64,000 nt of DNA from Streptomyces curacoi (GCF_001513975.1 NZ_KQ947993.1:124001-188000), one strand, 5' to 3'. Numbered from the stretch's first letter, positions 8,812 through 17,641 are shown. The notes: generated from the sequence alone by a model not told the origin. Numbers and translations: made by a program.

Positions 8812-9897
8812 TCAGGGAGCCCGCAGGTCGACGAGTTCGGCCAGGGCCTCGCGGTGGGCGCCCGCGGTGCCGTAGGCGATCGAGTCGGCCTTGGCTCGCT
8901 TCAGATACAGATGGACCGGGTGCTCCCAGGTCATCCCGATACCGCCGTGCAGTTGCAGCGCCTCCTCGGCGGCGTGCACGGCGACGGGCGCCGCGTAGGC
9001 CTGGCCGACGGCGACCGCCACGTCCGCGTCTTCTCCGGTCGCGAGCGCGTCGGCGGCGTTACGGGCGGCCGCGCGCAGGTTGACGACCTCCAGCCACAGC
9101 TGGGCGAGCCGGTGCTTGAGGGCCTGGAAGCCGCCGACGGGACGGTTGAACTGCTTGCGGTCCTTCAGATGGCGGACCGTCTCGGTCAGCGTCCAGTCGG
9201 CCAGCCCGAGTTGTTCGGAGGCGAGCAGCCCGGCCCCGGCGCGCAGGGCGCGTCGTACGGCGGGCTCGGCGTCCCCCAGCAGCCGGCCGGGCGCACCGTC
9301 CAGGGTGACCGTCGCCAGGGGGCGGGTCAGGTCCAGGGACACCTGTGGGGTGAGGGTCACGGCGTCGGCGTCCACCGCGTACAGCCCGCCGTCGTCAGCG
9401 GGGACGAGCAGGACGTCGGCGACGGCCGCGTCCGCGACGGCGGTCAACTCACCGTGCAGCGCGCCGTCTTCGTGCCGTACGACTCGGTAGGCGCCGCCGG
9501 GACCGACGTTGAGCGCGACGGCGAGGGCACCGATCTTCCGTCCGGACGCCAGCTCGGCGAGCAGGCCACCGTCGGTCTCGCAGCCGAGCAGCGCCTCGGT
9601 GGCCACGACGGCGCTGGTCAGATACGGCACGGGGGCCACCGCGCGCCCCAGTTCCTCCAGCACGACGGCGGCTTCGCGGTGGGTGGCGCCCTGGCCGCCC
9701 CGCTCCTCGGGCACGAGGAGACCGGCCAGGCCCATGCCGTCGGCGAGGGCCTTCCAGGCCGCGAGGTCGTGCGGGGCGTCGGACTCGGTGCGCGCGATGA
9801 CGCCGGGCGCGTCGCAGTGGTCGGCGAGCAGGTCCCGTACGGCGGCCCTGAGCGCCTCTTCCTCCTCCGAGTACAGCAGGTCGGGCTGTGTGCTCAT
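8812..9897 (-). CDS. Acyl-CoA dehydrogenase, probable non-catalytic subunit of a heteromer
   Basis: The 361-aa protein has the acyl-CoA dehydrogenase fold: an N-terminal helical domain (LYSEEEEALRAAVRDLL), a middle beta domain and a C-terminal helical domain ending LHGGIGMTWEHPVHLYLKR. It is about 30 residues shorter than usual and lacks the EGT-type catalytic glutamate loop. Its start overlaps the stop of the upstream 393-aa acyl-CoA dehydrogenase by 4 bp. Such pairs in actinobacteria (mycobacterial FadE pairs that form alpha2beta2 enzymes) act on CoA esters of sterol or other bulky acids, so a heteromer is likely. Confidence 0.85.
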   Translation of the reverse strand: MSTQPDLLYSEEEEALRAAVRDLLADHCDAPGVIARTESDAPHDLAAWKALADGMGLAGLLVPEERGGQGATHREAAVVLEELGRAVAPVPYLTSAVVATEALLGCETDGGLLAELASGRKIGALAVALNVGPGGAYRVVRHEDGALHGELTAVADAAVADVLLVPADDGGLYAVDADAVTLTPQVSLDLTRPLATVTLDGAPGRLLGDAEPAVRRALRAGAGLLASEQLGLADWTLTETVRHLKDRKQFNRPVGGFQALKHRLAQLWLEVVNLRAAARNAADALATGEDADVAVAVGQAYAAPVAVHAAEEALQLHGGIGMTWEHPVHLYLKRAKADSIAYGTAGAHREALAELVDLRAP

Positions 9898-11075
9898 CGG
9901 GACAGGTCCTTCCAGGCGACGTCCTTGTCGGTGCGCGGCTCGGACGGCAGGCCCAGGACGCGCTCGGCGACGATGTTCAGCAGGACCTCGCTGGTCCCGC
10001 CCTCGATGCTGTTGCCCTTGGAGCGCAGGTAGCGGTAGCCGGCGTCGCGGCCGGTGAAGTCCACCAGCTCGGGCCGGCGCATGGTCCAGTCGTCGTACAA
10101 CAGGCCCTCCTCGCCGCGGAGTTCGACCTCCAGGCCGCTGATCTCCTGGTTGAGGCGGGCGAAGGCGAGCTTCATGCCGGCGCCCTCCGGGCCGGGCTGG
10201 CCCGCGACGAGCTGCTGGCGCAGGCGTTCGCCGGTGAGGCGGGCGACCTCGGCGTCGACCCACAGCTTGAGCAGCCGCTGGTGCAGGTCGTGGGTGCGCA
10301 GTCCGGGGCGTTCGCGCCAGGTCGTGGAGACCGGGCCGATCATGCCGCCCTCGCGCGGCAGCCGCATGCCGCCGATGGCGACGCGCTCGTTGTTCAGGGT
10401 GGTCTGCGCGACCCGCCAGCCGTCGCCGACCTCGCCGAGGCGGCGGGAGTCGGGGATGCGGACGTCGCTGATGAAGACCTCGTTGAACTCGGCCTCGCCG
10501 GTGATCTGGCGCAGCGGACGGACCTCGATGCCGGGGTCGGTCATGTCGCACAGGAAGTAGGTGATGCCCGCGTGCTTGGGCACGTCCGGGTCGGTGCGGG
10601 CGATGAGGATGGCCCAGCGGGCGAGGTGGGCGCTGGACGTCCACACCTTCTGCCCGTTGACGACCCAGTCGTCCCCCTCCCTGACGGCCCGGGTGCCGAG
10701 CGCCGCGAGGTCGGATCCGGCGCCGGGCTCGCTGAAGAGCTGGCACCAGACCTCCTCACCGGTCCACAGGGGGCGCAGATAGCGCCGCTTCTGCTCCTCG
10801 GTTCCGTACTTGAGGATCGTCGGCGCGGCCATGCCCAGGCCGATGCCGATGCGCCGCGGGTCGTTGTCGGGAGCGCCCGCGGCCTCCAGCTCGGCGTCCA
10901 CGACGACCTGGAGGGAACGGGGCGCACCGAGTCCGCCGAGGCCCTCGGGGTAGTGCACCCAGGCCAGGCCGGCGTCGAAGCGGGCGCGGAGGAAGTCGAG
11001 GCGGTCGGTGGTGGCCGGCGGGTGCGCGGCCAGCAACTCCGCCGTACGGCGGCGCAGTTCGGCGGCGTCGATCAT
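9894..11075 (-). CDS. Acyl-CoA dehydrogenase, probable catalytic subunit
   Basis: A 393-aa FAD-dependent acyl-CoA dehydrogenase with the motifs WCQLFSEPGAGSDLA (flavin/substrate loop), WVVNGQKVWTSSAHLA and, near the C-terminus, NSIEGGTSEVLLNIVAERVLG. The last carries the acidic loop missing from the partner subunit, so this chain probably supplies the catalytic base. It lies between a quinone-oxidoreductase-like gene and the partner subunit, with 4-bp overlaps on both sides. The substrate is not identifiable from sequence. Confidence 0.88.
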   Translation of the reverse strand: MIDAAELRRRTAELLAAHPPATTDRLDFLRARFDAGLAWVHYPEGLGGLGAPRSLQVVVDAELEAAGAPDNDPRRIGIGLGMAAPTILKYGTEEQKRRYLRPLWTGEEVWCQLFSEPGAGSDLAALGTRAVREGDDWVVNGQKVWTSSAHLARWAILIARTDPDVPKHAGITYFLCDMTDPGIEVRPLRQITGEAEFNEVFISDVRIPDSRRLGEVGDGWRVAQTTLNNERVAIGGMRLPREGGMIGPVSTTWRERPGLRTHDLHQRLLKLWVDAEVARLTGERLRQQLVAGQPGPEGAGMKLAFARLNQEISGLEVELRGEEGLLYDDWTMRRPELVDFTGRDAGYRYLRSKGNSIEGGTSEVLLNIVAERVLGLPSEPRTDKDVAWKDLSR

Positions 11076-12049
11076 GCCGCTCCTCCTTCGGTGAGTCCCG
11101 GGAGCACGGCGACGCGGCCCGTGGTGACACCGTCGGCGACCCGCTGTACGGCGGCCGCGGCCCCGCTCATCGGTACGCGCTCGCTCACCAGCGGCTTGAT
11201 GGCACCCCGGGCGGCCAGTTCGGTGAGCTGTTCGTGGCAGTGCTGGATCAGCTTCGGGTTCTTGGTGTTGTACAGGCCCCAGTGCAGGCCGAGGATCGAG
11301 TAGTTCTTCACCAGGGCGTGGTTGAGCGCCGGGCTGGGGATGCTCCCGCTCGCGAAGCCGACGACCACGATCCGGCCCTCGAAGGCGACGACCTTGGCGG
11401 ACTGGGCGTAGGCCTCGCCGCCGACCGGGTCGTAGACGACGTCGGCGCCCCGGCCGCCGGTGGCCTCCTTCACGGCGGCGATGACGTCCTCACCGCGCCG
11501 GTCGATGACCACGTCACAGCCCAGCTCCCGGGCGACGGCCGCCTTCTCGGCGCCGCCCACGACACCGATGACGGTGGCGCCGGCGGCCTTCCCGAGCTGC
11601 ACGGCCGCGCTGCCGACCCCTCCTGCGGCAGCGTGGACGAGCAGGGTCTCCCCGGCCTGAAGACCGGCCCGGCGGTGCAGCCCGAACCAGCCGGTCTGGT
11701 AGCCGATGTGCAGGGCGGCGGCCTCGGCGTCGTCCAGCGCCTCGGGCGCGGGCAGGACGGCGGCGGCGTCCGCGACGGCGTACTCGGCGAAACCGCCGTA
11801 CGGCAGCGCGGGGTTGGCGATGACCCGGCGCCCGTCCTCGGTCTCGCCGCAGATCTCCACGCCCGGCGTGAACGGCAGCGGCGGCCGGACCTGGTACTGG
11901 CCCCGGCACAGCAGCGCATCCGGGAAGTTGATGTTCGCGGCACGCACCTTCAGCAGGACCTGGCCGTCACCGGGCGTGGGCGTCTCGACGTCCTCAAGGC
12001 GCATCACCTCGCTCGGCTCGCCGTTCTGGTGCACTTGCCATGCCTGCAT
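11072..12049 (-). CDS. Zinc-independent NADPH:quinone oxidoreductase-like (MDR) protein
   Basis: A 325-aa medium-chain dehydrogenase/reductase. The GroES-like N-terminal domain lacks the cysteine and histidine zinc ligands, and the NADPH site AAAGGVGSAAVQLGKAAGA is intact. The family reduces quinones or enoyl compounds with NADPH. It is the first gene of an operon with two acyl-CoA dehydrogenase subunits, which suggests a role in the same CoA-ester degradation route. A 12-bp palindrome lies about 50 bases upstream. Confidence 0.85.
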   Translation of the reverse strand: MQAWQVHQNGEPSEVMRLEDVETPTPGDGQVLLKVRAANINFPDALLCRGQYQVRPPLPFTPGVEICGETEDGRRVIANPALPYGGFAEYAVADAAAVLPAPEALDDAEAAALHIGYQTGWFGLHRRAGLQAGETLLVHAAAGGVGSAAVQLGKAAGATVIGVVGGAEKAAVARELGCDVVIDRRGEDVIAAVKEATGGRGADVVYDPVGGEAYAQSAKVVAFEGRIVVVGFASGSIPSPALNHALVKNYSILGLHWGLYNTKNPKLIQHCHEQLTELAARGAIKPLVSERVPMSGAAAAVQRVADGVTTGRVAVLPGLTEGGAA

Positions 12050-12101
12050 GCGGGGCCTCCACGGGGGACTGCTTCGTCTGACCGGGGTCGGTTCGCATAC
12101 T

Positions 12102-12113
12102 AAGCGGTCGCTT
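12102..12113. promoter_or_regulatory. Possible operator of the MDR/acyl-CoA dehydrogenase operon
   Basis: AAGCG-GT-CGCTT is a short exact inverted repeat within the sequence CATACTAAGCGGTCGCTTGC, 53-64 bases upstream of the operon start. TetR-type repressors of actinobacterial fatty-acid or sterol genes bind sites of this general form, but no regulator is linked here, so the call is tentative. Confidence 0.4.
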
Positions 12114-12153
12114 GCCGATCAGGGAACAGGTAGCCGCGGAACAGTAGCGGGCA

Positions 12154-12726
12154 TCACGACTCCCGGGGCTTCGCCCGTACGTGCATCCGCTCCCCCTGCG
12201 GCCCGAACAGACTCAGGAACTCCGCCGGCCCCTCCCCCGTCGACCCGAACCAGTGCGGCACCCGAGTGTCGAACTCCGCCGCCTCTCCCGCCGTGAGCAC
12301 CACGTCGTGCTCGCCCAGTACGACCCGCAGCCGCCCGGACAGCACGTACAACCACTCGTAGCCCTCATGGGTGCGCGGCTCGGGCTCCTCCCTGCGCTGC
12401 GGCACCAGCACCTTGAAGGCCTGGAGGCCGCCGGGCTGCCGGGTGAGCGGCCAGTAGGTGCGGCCGTGCCGCACGAGGGGCTTGGTCCGCACCCGCGGGT
12501 CCCCCACCGGCGGTGTCCCGACCAGCTCGTCCAGCGGCACCTGGTGGGCCTGCGCGATCGGCAGCAGCAGCTCCAGGCTGGGCTTGCGCAGACCCGACTC
12601 CAGCCGGGACAGGGTGCTGACCGAGATCCCGGTCGCCTCGGACAGCGCCGCGAGCGTCACCTCCCGGTCCTTCCTGATCCGCCGCAGCCTCGGTCCGACC
12701 TCCGCGAGAACGTCATCGGTAGTCAT
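12154..12726 (-). CDS. XRE family regulator with C-terminal cupin domain
   Basis: The 190-aa protein has an XRE helix-turn-helix at about residues 10-65 (LAALSEATGISVSTLSRLESG) and a cupin beta-barrel at about 110-185 (THEGYEWLYVLSGRLRVVLGEHD). Cupins in such regulators bind small ligands. It is divergent from a flavoprotein gene, with only 65 bases between starts, and probably controls that gene and itself. ATG 12726 was chosen because the helix-turn-helix follows directly. Confidence 0.88.
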   Translation of the reverse strand: MTTDDVLAEVGPRLRRIRKDREVTLAALSEATGISVSTLSRLESGLRKPSLELLLPIAQAHQVPLDELVGTPPVGDPRVRTKPLVRHGRTYWPLTRQPGGLQAFKVLVPQRREEPEPRTHEGYEWLYVLSGRLRVVLGEHDVVLTAGEAAEFDTRVPHWFGSTGEGPAEFLSLFGPQGERMHVRAKPRES

Positions 12727-12791
12727 GGGAGATATTGCAGAATCAGCAAAGACGTTTGTCAATCTCGCGACCGCGGAGCGACCGTGTCGGT

Positions 12792-13742
12792 ATGACCGAG
12801 ACATACGAAGTGATCGTGGTCGGCGGTGGCGCGGCAGGCCTGTCCGCCGCCCTGGTCCTGGGCCGCGCCCGGCGCCGCACCCTGGTCGTCGACGCCGGGG
12901 AACCCCGCAACGCGCCCTCCGCCCATATGCAGGGCTACCTCTCCCGGGACGGCATGCCGCCCGCCGAGTTCCTGGCCGCCGGGCGCGAGGAGATCGCGCG
13001 GTACGGCGTCGAGCTGATCCGGGACCGGGTGGTGGACGTCGAGCGCGGCGAGGGCTTCGCGGTCGCGCTGGCCGGCGGCCGGCACGTGCACGCCCGAAGG
13101 CTCGTCGTCGCCACCGGCCTCAAGGACGAGCTGCCGGCCGTCCCCGGCGTCGCCGAGCGCTTCGGCCGGGACGTGCTGCACTGCCCGTACTGCCACGGCT
13201 GGGAGGTACGCGACCAGGCGTTCGGTGTGCTGGCGACCTCGCCGATGAGCGTGCACCAGGCGCTCATGGTGTCGCAGTGGTCGAAGGACGTGACCTTCTT
13301 CCTGCACGAGGTCGCCGAGTCGGACCTCTCCGACGACGACCTGCGCAGGCTCGCGGCGGCCGGGGTGAAGGTGGTGCCCGGCGAGGTGGCCGAGCTCGTG
13401 ATCGACGGCGACCGGCTCACCGGCGTGCGGCTGGCGGACGGATCGGTGCACGCGCGTGAGGTCGTGTTCACCGCGCCCCGCGCGGTCCCGCAGACCGGGC
13501 TGCTGGAGAAGCTCGGCGCCGAGCTCCAGGAGACCCCCATGGGCGCGTACCCGGTGGTCGACCCCACCGGGCTCACCTCCGTGCCGGGCGTCTGGGCGGT
13601 CGGCAACACGATGGGCTTCGCCGAGCAGGTCGTGAACGCGGCGGCCGGCGGCTACCGCGCCGGGGCCACCATCAACGGGGAGCTGCTGATGACCGACCTC
13701 GACGCGGCCACCCCGGCCCAGGACAGCGGCGTGGGGGTGTAA
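12792..13742 (+). CDS. Thioredoxin-reductase-like NAD(P)/FAD-dependent oxidoreductase
   Basis: The 316-aa flavoprotein carries the FAD motif VVGGGAAGLSAAL at the N-terminus, the redox-active CPYC in LHCPYCHGWEV at the thioredoxin-reductase position, and the C-terminal FAD-contact segment GVWAVGNTMGFAEQV. The second dinucleotide motif is poorly conserved (GVLATSPMS instead of GxGxxA), so NADPH binding may be altered or the protein may use another donor. It is controlled from the divergent XRE-cupin promoter region. The partner thiol protein is unknown. Confidence 0.85.
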   Translation: MTETYEVIVVGGGAAGLSAALVLGRARRRTLVVDAGEPRNAPSAHMQGYLSRDGMPPAEFLAAGREEIARYGVELIRDRVVDVERGEGFAVALAGGRHVHARRLVVATGLKDELPAVPGVAERFGRDVLHCPYCHGWEVRDQAFGVLATSPMSVHQALMVSQWSKDVTFFLHEVAESDLSDDDLRRLAAAGVKVVPGEVAELVIDGDRLTGVRLADGSVHAREVVFTAPRAVPQTGLLEKLGAELQETPMGAYPVVDPTGLTSVPGVWAVGNTMGFAEQVVNAAAGGYRAGATINGELLMTDLDAATPAQDSGVGV

Positions 13743-13763
13743 ACCTGCGGAGCCCGTTGCACC

Positions 13764-15311
13764 ATGGGCTGCATGCTGCTGACCCGGCTGGCCCAGGTGT
13801 CCCAGGAAGTAGCCGCGACCTCGGCACGGTCGCGCAAGATCGCTCTGCTCGCGGAGCTGTTCCGGGACGCCGAGGCGGACGACGTACCGATCGTCATCCC
13901 GTATCTGGCGGGGCGCCTGCCGCAGGGGCGGCTCGGCATCGGCTGGAAGGTGCTGAGCCGCCCGGCCGCCCCGGCCGCCGAACCGTCCCTCACCGTGCGC
14001 GAGGTGGACGCGCGGCTCACCGAACTCGGCAAGGTGTCCGGCACCGGCTCGCAGGCCGAACGCGCCCGCCTGGTCGGCGAGTTGATGGGAGCGGCCACGG
14101 AGAACGAGCAGCGTTTCCTGTTCGGGCTGATCACCGGCGAGGTGCGGCAGGGCGCCCTGGACGCCGTGGCCGTGGAGGGCCTGGCCCAGGCGACGCGGAC
14201 ACCGCCCGCGGACGTACGGCGGGCGGTGATGCTCGCCGGGTCGCTCCAGACGGTGGCCGAGGCCCTCCTCGCCGACGGCCCCGCCGCCCTCGACCGCTTC
14301 CGGCTCACCGTCGGCCGCCCGGTCCTGCCGATGCTGGCGCACTCCGCCTCCTCGGTGTCCGAGGCGGTCGACAAACTCGGCGCCTGCGCGGTCGAGGAGA
14401 AACTGGACGGCATCCGTGTCCAGGTGCACCGGGACGGCGACGCGGTACGGATCTACACCCGCACCCTCGACGACATCACCGACCGCCTGCCCGAACTGAC
14501 CTCCGCCGCCCTGGAGTTGCGAGGCGAGCGCTTCATCCTGGACGGCGAGGTCATCGCCTTCGACGAGGAGGGCCGCCCCCGCTCCTTCCAGGAGACCGCA
14601 GGGCGCGTCGGCTCCCGCGTGGACGTGACGACGGCGGCCCGTGAGGTCCCCGTCTCGCCCGTCTTCTTCGACGCCCTGTCCGTCGACGACCGCGACCTGC
14701 TCGACCTGCCGTTCACCGAGCGGCACACGGAACTGGCCCGACTGGTCCCCGGGCCGATGCGGGTGCGCCGCACGCTCGTCTCCGGCCCCGAGGACCTCCC
14801 GCAGGCCGAGGACTTCCTCGCCGAGACCCTGGAGCGCGGCCACGAGGGCGTGGTCGTCAAGGCCCTCGACGCCCCCTACAGCGCGGGCCGGCGCGGCGCG
14901 TCCTGGCTGAAGGTCAAGCCCGTGCACACCCTCGACCTGGTGGTGCTGGCCGCCGAATGGGGCCACGGGCGCAGGACCGGCAAGCTCTCCAACCTCCACC
15001 TGGGTGCCCGTACGGCGGACGGCGGCTTGGCGATGCTCGGCAAGACCTTCAAGGGCATGACCGACGCGCTGCTGACGTGGCAGACCGAACGGCTCCAGGA
15101 GCTGGCCGTGGAGCACAAGGGGTGGGGCGTGGTCGTACGGCCGGAACTCGTCGTCGAGATCGCCTACGACGGCCTGCAGCGGTCCACCCGCTACCCGGCC
15201 GGCGTCACCCTCCGCTTCGCCCGCGTGGTCCGCTACCGCGAGGACAAGCGCCCGGAGGAGGCCGACACCGTCGAGACCCTGCTCGCCGCCCACCCCGAGG
15301 TGAAGCCGTGA
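13764..15311 (+). CDS. ATP-dependent DNA ligase
   Basis: A 515-aa ligase (512 if the ATG at 13773 is used). It has an N-terminal DNA-binding domain (residues about 1-190), the nucleotidyl-transfer motif I EEKLDGIRVQVH with the adenylated lysine, motif III (FILDGEVIAFD), motif IV (EGVVVKAL) and motif V (SWLKVKP), then an OB-fold C-terminus. It belongs to the single-subunit ATP-dependent DNA ligases found in actinobacteria besides the NAD-dependent LigA, and acts in repair rather than as the main replicative ligase. A Nudix gene follows after a small duplication. Confidence 0.92.
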   Translation: MGCMLLTRLAQVSQEVAATSARSRKIALLAELFRDAEADDVPIVIPYLAGRLPQGRLGIGWKVLSRPAAPAAEPSLTVREVDARLTELGKVSGTGSQAERARLVGELMGAATENEQRFLFGLITGEVRQGALDAVAVEGLAQATRTPPADVRRAVMLAGSLQTVAEALLADGPAALDRFRLTVGRPVLPMLAHSASSVSEAVDKLGACAVEEKLDGIRVQVHRDGDAVRIYTRTLDDITDRLPELTSAALELRGERFILDGEVIAFDEEGRPRSFQETAGRVGSRVDVTTAAREVPVSPVFFDALSVDDRDLLDLPFTERHTELARLVPGPMRVRRTLVSGPEDLPQAEDFLAETLERGHEGVVVKALDAPYSAGRRGASWLKVKPVHTLDLVVLAAEWGHGRRTGKLSNLHLGARTADGGLAMLGKTFKGMTDALLTWQTERLQELAVEHKGWGVVVRPELVVEIAYDGLQRSTRYPAGVTLRFARVVRYREDKRPEEADTVETLLAAHPEVKP

Positions 15312-15336
15312 CCGCGGGGGTGAAGCCGTGACCGCG
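15301..15336. repeat. 20-bp tandem duplication at the ligase/Nudix junction
   Basis: The 16-base block TGAAGCCGTGACCGCG occurs at 15301-15316 and again at 15321-15336, a period of 20. The block includes the ligase stop and a GTG start. The second copy supplies the Nudix start at 15328; the first copy's equivalent GTG (15308) now reaches a stop after seven codons. The ancestral arrangement was probably a GTGA overlap. Confidence 0.85.
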
Positions 15337-15804
15337 TCCCGCGGTGGGAAGCGCAGCGCGGGCCTGCTGCTCTTCCGCCGCACCGACGACGGCCTTGAGG
15401 TGCTGCTCGGCCATATGGGCGGCCCGTTCTTCGCCAAGCGCGACGCCGGGGCGTGGACGGTCCCCAAGGGCGAGTACGAACCCGACGAGCCCTCCTGGGA
15501 GGCGGCGCGCCGCGAGTTCCAGGAGGAGCTGGGGCTGCCGCCGCCCGACGGGGAGGCCGTACCGCTCGGCGAGGTGCGGCAGTCCGGCGGGAAGGTCGTC
15601 ACGGTGTGGGCGGTCGAGGCCGACCTCGACCCGGCGACGGTGGTCCCCGGCACCTTCCGCATGGAGTGGCCGCCCCGCTCGGGGCAGACGCGGGAGTTCC
15701 CGGAGCTGGACCGGGTGGAGTGGCTCGGCCTCGACCGGGCACGCGAGGTCGTCGTCAAGGCCCAGGCCACGTTTCTCGACCGGCTGGCGGAGCACTCGGC
15801 CTGA
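15328..15804 (+). CDS. Nudix hydrolase
   Basis: A 158-aa Nudix protein with a complete Nudix box (GEYEPDEPSWEAARREFQEE followed by LGL) at about residues 50-72. It starts with RSAGLLLFRR and contains VWAVEADLD. The VPKGEYE context resembles diadenosine-polyphosphate or NTP pyrophosphohydrolases of Streptomyces; the substrate is not certain. The GTG start lies in the second copy of a 20-bp duplication just after the ligase gene, so it is probably co-transcribed with it. Confidence 0.88.
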   Translation: MTASRGGKRSAGLLLFRRTDDGLEVLLGHMGGPFFAKRDAGAWTVPKGEYEPDEPSWEAARREFQEELGLPPPDGEAVPLGEVRQSGGKVVTVWAVEADLDPATVVPGTFRMEWPPRSGQTREFPELDRVEWLGLDRAREVVVKAQATFLDRLAEHSA

Positions 15805-15880
15805 GCAGACGTACACGCGTTGCGGTCCGCCCCGCCGCGCGCGAAGGTCGAATCAACAGTCCGCTCCCAGGAGGTCGGTC

Positions 15881-17275
15881 ATGCCCATCGCAACGGTGAA
15901 CCCGGCGAACGGCGAGACGCTCAAGACGTACGAGGCCATGGGCGCCGAGGAGATCGAGCGCAGGCTCCAGCTCGCCGAGGCGACGTTCCGCACCTACCGG
16001 CTGACCGGCTTCGTCGACCGCGCCCGTCTCCTGCTCCAGGCCGCGACCCTCCTGGAAGAGGACCAGCAGGACATCGCCCGGGTCATGACGACCGAGATGG
16101 GCAAGCCCATCAAGCAGTCCCGCGCGGAGGTCGCCAAGTGCGTCAAGGCGATGCGCTGGTACGCCGACCGCGCCGAGGAGCTGCTGGCCGACGAGGAGCC
16201 GGCCGAGTCCGACGTGAAGGACTCCGGCGCGTCACGGGTGCGGGTGCGCTACCGCCCGCTGGGACCGGTCCTCGCGGTGATGCCGTGGAACTTCCCGCTC
16301 TGGCAGGTGGTCCGGTTCGCGGCACCGGCGCTGATGGCGGGCAATGTCGGCCTGCTCAAGCACGCCTCGAACGTCCCGCAGACCGCGCTCTACATCGAGG
16401 ACCTGTTCCACCGGGCGGGCTACACCGAGGGCTGCTTCCAGACCCTGCTCATCGGCTCCGGCCAGGTCGACGAGATCGTGCGCGACGAGCGCGTCAGGGC
16501 GGCCACCCTCACCGGCAGCGAGCCCGCGGGCCGCGCGGTCGCCTCCACCGCCGGCGAGATGGTCAAGAAGACGGTGCTCGAACTGGGCGGCAGCGACCCG
16601 TACATCGTGATGCCGTCGGCCGACCTCGACCGGGCCGCGCAGGTCGCGGTGACCGCTCGGGTGCAGAACACCGGGCAGTCGTGCATCGCCGCCAAGCGGT
16701 TCATCGTGCACACGGACGTCTACGACGCCTTCGCCGAGCGGTTCGTCGAGGGCATGAAGGCGCTGGTGGTCGGTGACCCGATGCAGGAGGAGACGGAGGT
16801 CGGCCCGCTGTCGAGCGAGAAGGGGCGGGACGATCTGGAGGAGCTCGTCGACGACGCCCGGCGCAGTGGGGCGGAGGTCCTGTGCGGCGGTCACCGGCTG
16901 CGCCGGCCCGAACTGCCCGGCTGGTACTACCCGCCGACCGTCCTCGCCGGTATCACCCGCCAGATGCGGATCCACCGGGAGGAGGCGTTCGGGCCGGTCG
17001 CCACGCTGTACCGGGCGGGCGACCTGGACGAGGCCGTGCTGATCGCCAACGACTCACCCTTCGGGCTGAGTTCGAACGTGTGGACGCGCGACGAGGCCGA
17101 GGTCGACCGGTTCGTACGGGATCTGGAGGCCGGAAGTGTGTACGTCAACGGGATGACGGCGTCCCATCCGGCGTTCCCGTTCGGCGGCGTGAAGCGGTCC
17201 GGGTACGGGCGTGAGCTGTCCGGGCACGGAATCCGCGAGTTCTGCAACATCACTACGGTTTGGCAGGGTGCGTGA
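15881..17275 (+). CDS. NADP-dependent aldehyde dehydrogenase, succinate-semialdehyde dehydrogenase type
   Basis: The 464-aa protein has all ALDH features: VMPWNFPLWQVVRFAAPALM (cofactor site), the general-base loop VLELGGSDPYIV and the nucleophile GQSCIAAKRFIVH. Length and these motifs match the GabD1-like succinate-semialdehyde dehydrogenase group, which oxidises succinate semialdehyde to succinate. AGGAGGT precedes the ATG at 15881 by five bases. A longer open frame upstream in the same phase is not coding. Confidence 0.9.
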   Translation: MPIATVNPANGETLKTYEAMGAEEIERRLQLAEATFRTYRLTGFVDRARLLLQAATLLEEDQQDIARVMTTEMGKPIKQSRAEVAKCVKAMRWYADRAEELLADEEPAESDVKDSGASRVRVRYRPLGPVLAVMPWNFPLWQVVRFAAPALMAGNVGLLKHASNVPQTALYIEDLFHRAGYTEGCFQTLLIGSGQVDEIVRDERVRAATLTGSEPAGRAVASTAGEMVKKTVLELGGSDPYIVMPSADLDRAAQVAVTARVQNTGQSCIAAKRFIVHTDVYDAFAERFVEGMKALVVGDPMQEETEVGPLSSEKGRDDLEELVDDARRSGAEVLCGGHRLRRPELPGWYYPPTVLAGITRQMRIHREEAFGPVATLYRAGDLDEAVLIANDSPFGLSSNVWTRDEAEVDRFVRDLEAGSVYVNGMTASHPAFPFGGVKRSGYGRELSGHGIREFCNITTVWQGA

Positions 17276-17300
17276 GCACAGCGCGACTACGATCCCGGGT

Positions 17301-17537
17301 GTGAACCGCGAAGTTACTCTGCCGCTGATCGTCGACGACCGCGGGACCCTGCAGGTCTCCGCGGCCGATGTGAGCAAGCTGCTGCGCACGGTGGGCGGTC
17401 GGTGGCTGCACCTCGTCGAGGCCGGGGAGGAAGGGCTCGACGAGGACACGGTGGCCGCTTTGACCATCGAGCTCGCGAAGCTCGCCGACCGGATCGATGT
17501 GGCGTGCATCGCGCACAGCAGCGGAAGTACGCCGTAA
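17301..17537 (+). CDS. Small conserved actinobacterial protein (DUF6213-like)
   Basis: A 78-aa acidic protein starting at GTG 17301 (NREVTLPLIVDDRG) and ending in a helical tail (ALTIELAKLADRIDVACIA). It resembles a Streptomyces family I recall as DUF6213, with no known role. It begins 25 bases after the aldehyde dehydrogenase stop and is followed by a copy of an interspersed 52-bp repeat. Confidence 0.65.
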   Translation: MNREVTLPLIVDDRGTLQVSAADVSKLLRTVGGRWLHLVEAGEEGLDEDTVAALTIELAKLADRIDVACIAHSSGSTP

Positions 17538-17550
17538 GAGCAGCCGGCCC

Positions 17551-17602
17551 AGGGGCGCGGGGCTGTATCGACATGCGGCTCCGCCGCGTGGGCGCGACCA
17601 GC
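17551..17602 (-). repeat. Interspersed 3'-end repeat, family A, copy 1
   Basis: In reverse orientation this 52-base element differs from copy 2 (19728-19779) at two positions. It contains the stem GCGGC-GGA-GCCGC and a terminal GGGGCGCGGGGC. It lies between two convergent stops (17537 and 17642), so it may act as a bidirectional terminator or 3'-end stabiliser. It has no coding capacity. Confidence 0.8.
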
Positions 17603-17641
17603 AGCAAACCAGCCGCAGACCGCGTCGCGCCCTCCATGCCG

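Noticed and set aside
12759..15770. Very long open frame on the minus strand opposite the flavoprotein, ligase and Nudix genes
   Set aside because: It is the antisense shadow of strongly biased GC3 genes on the plus strand; its composition (Gly, Arg, Ala, His-rich) matches no protein family.
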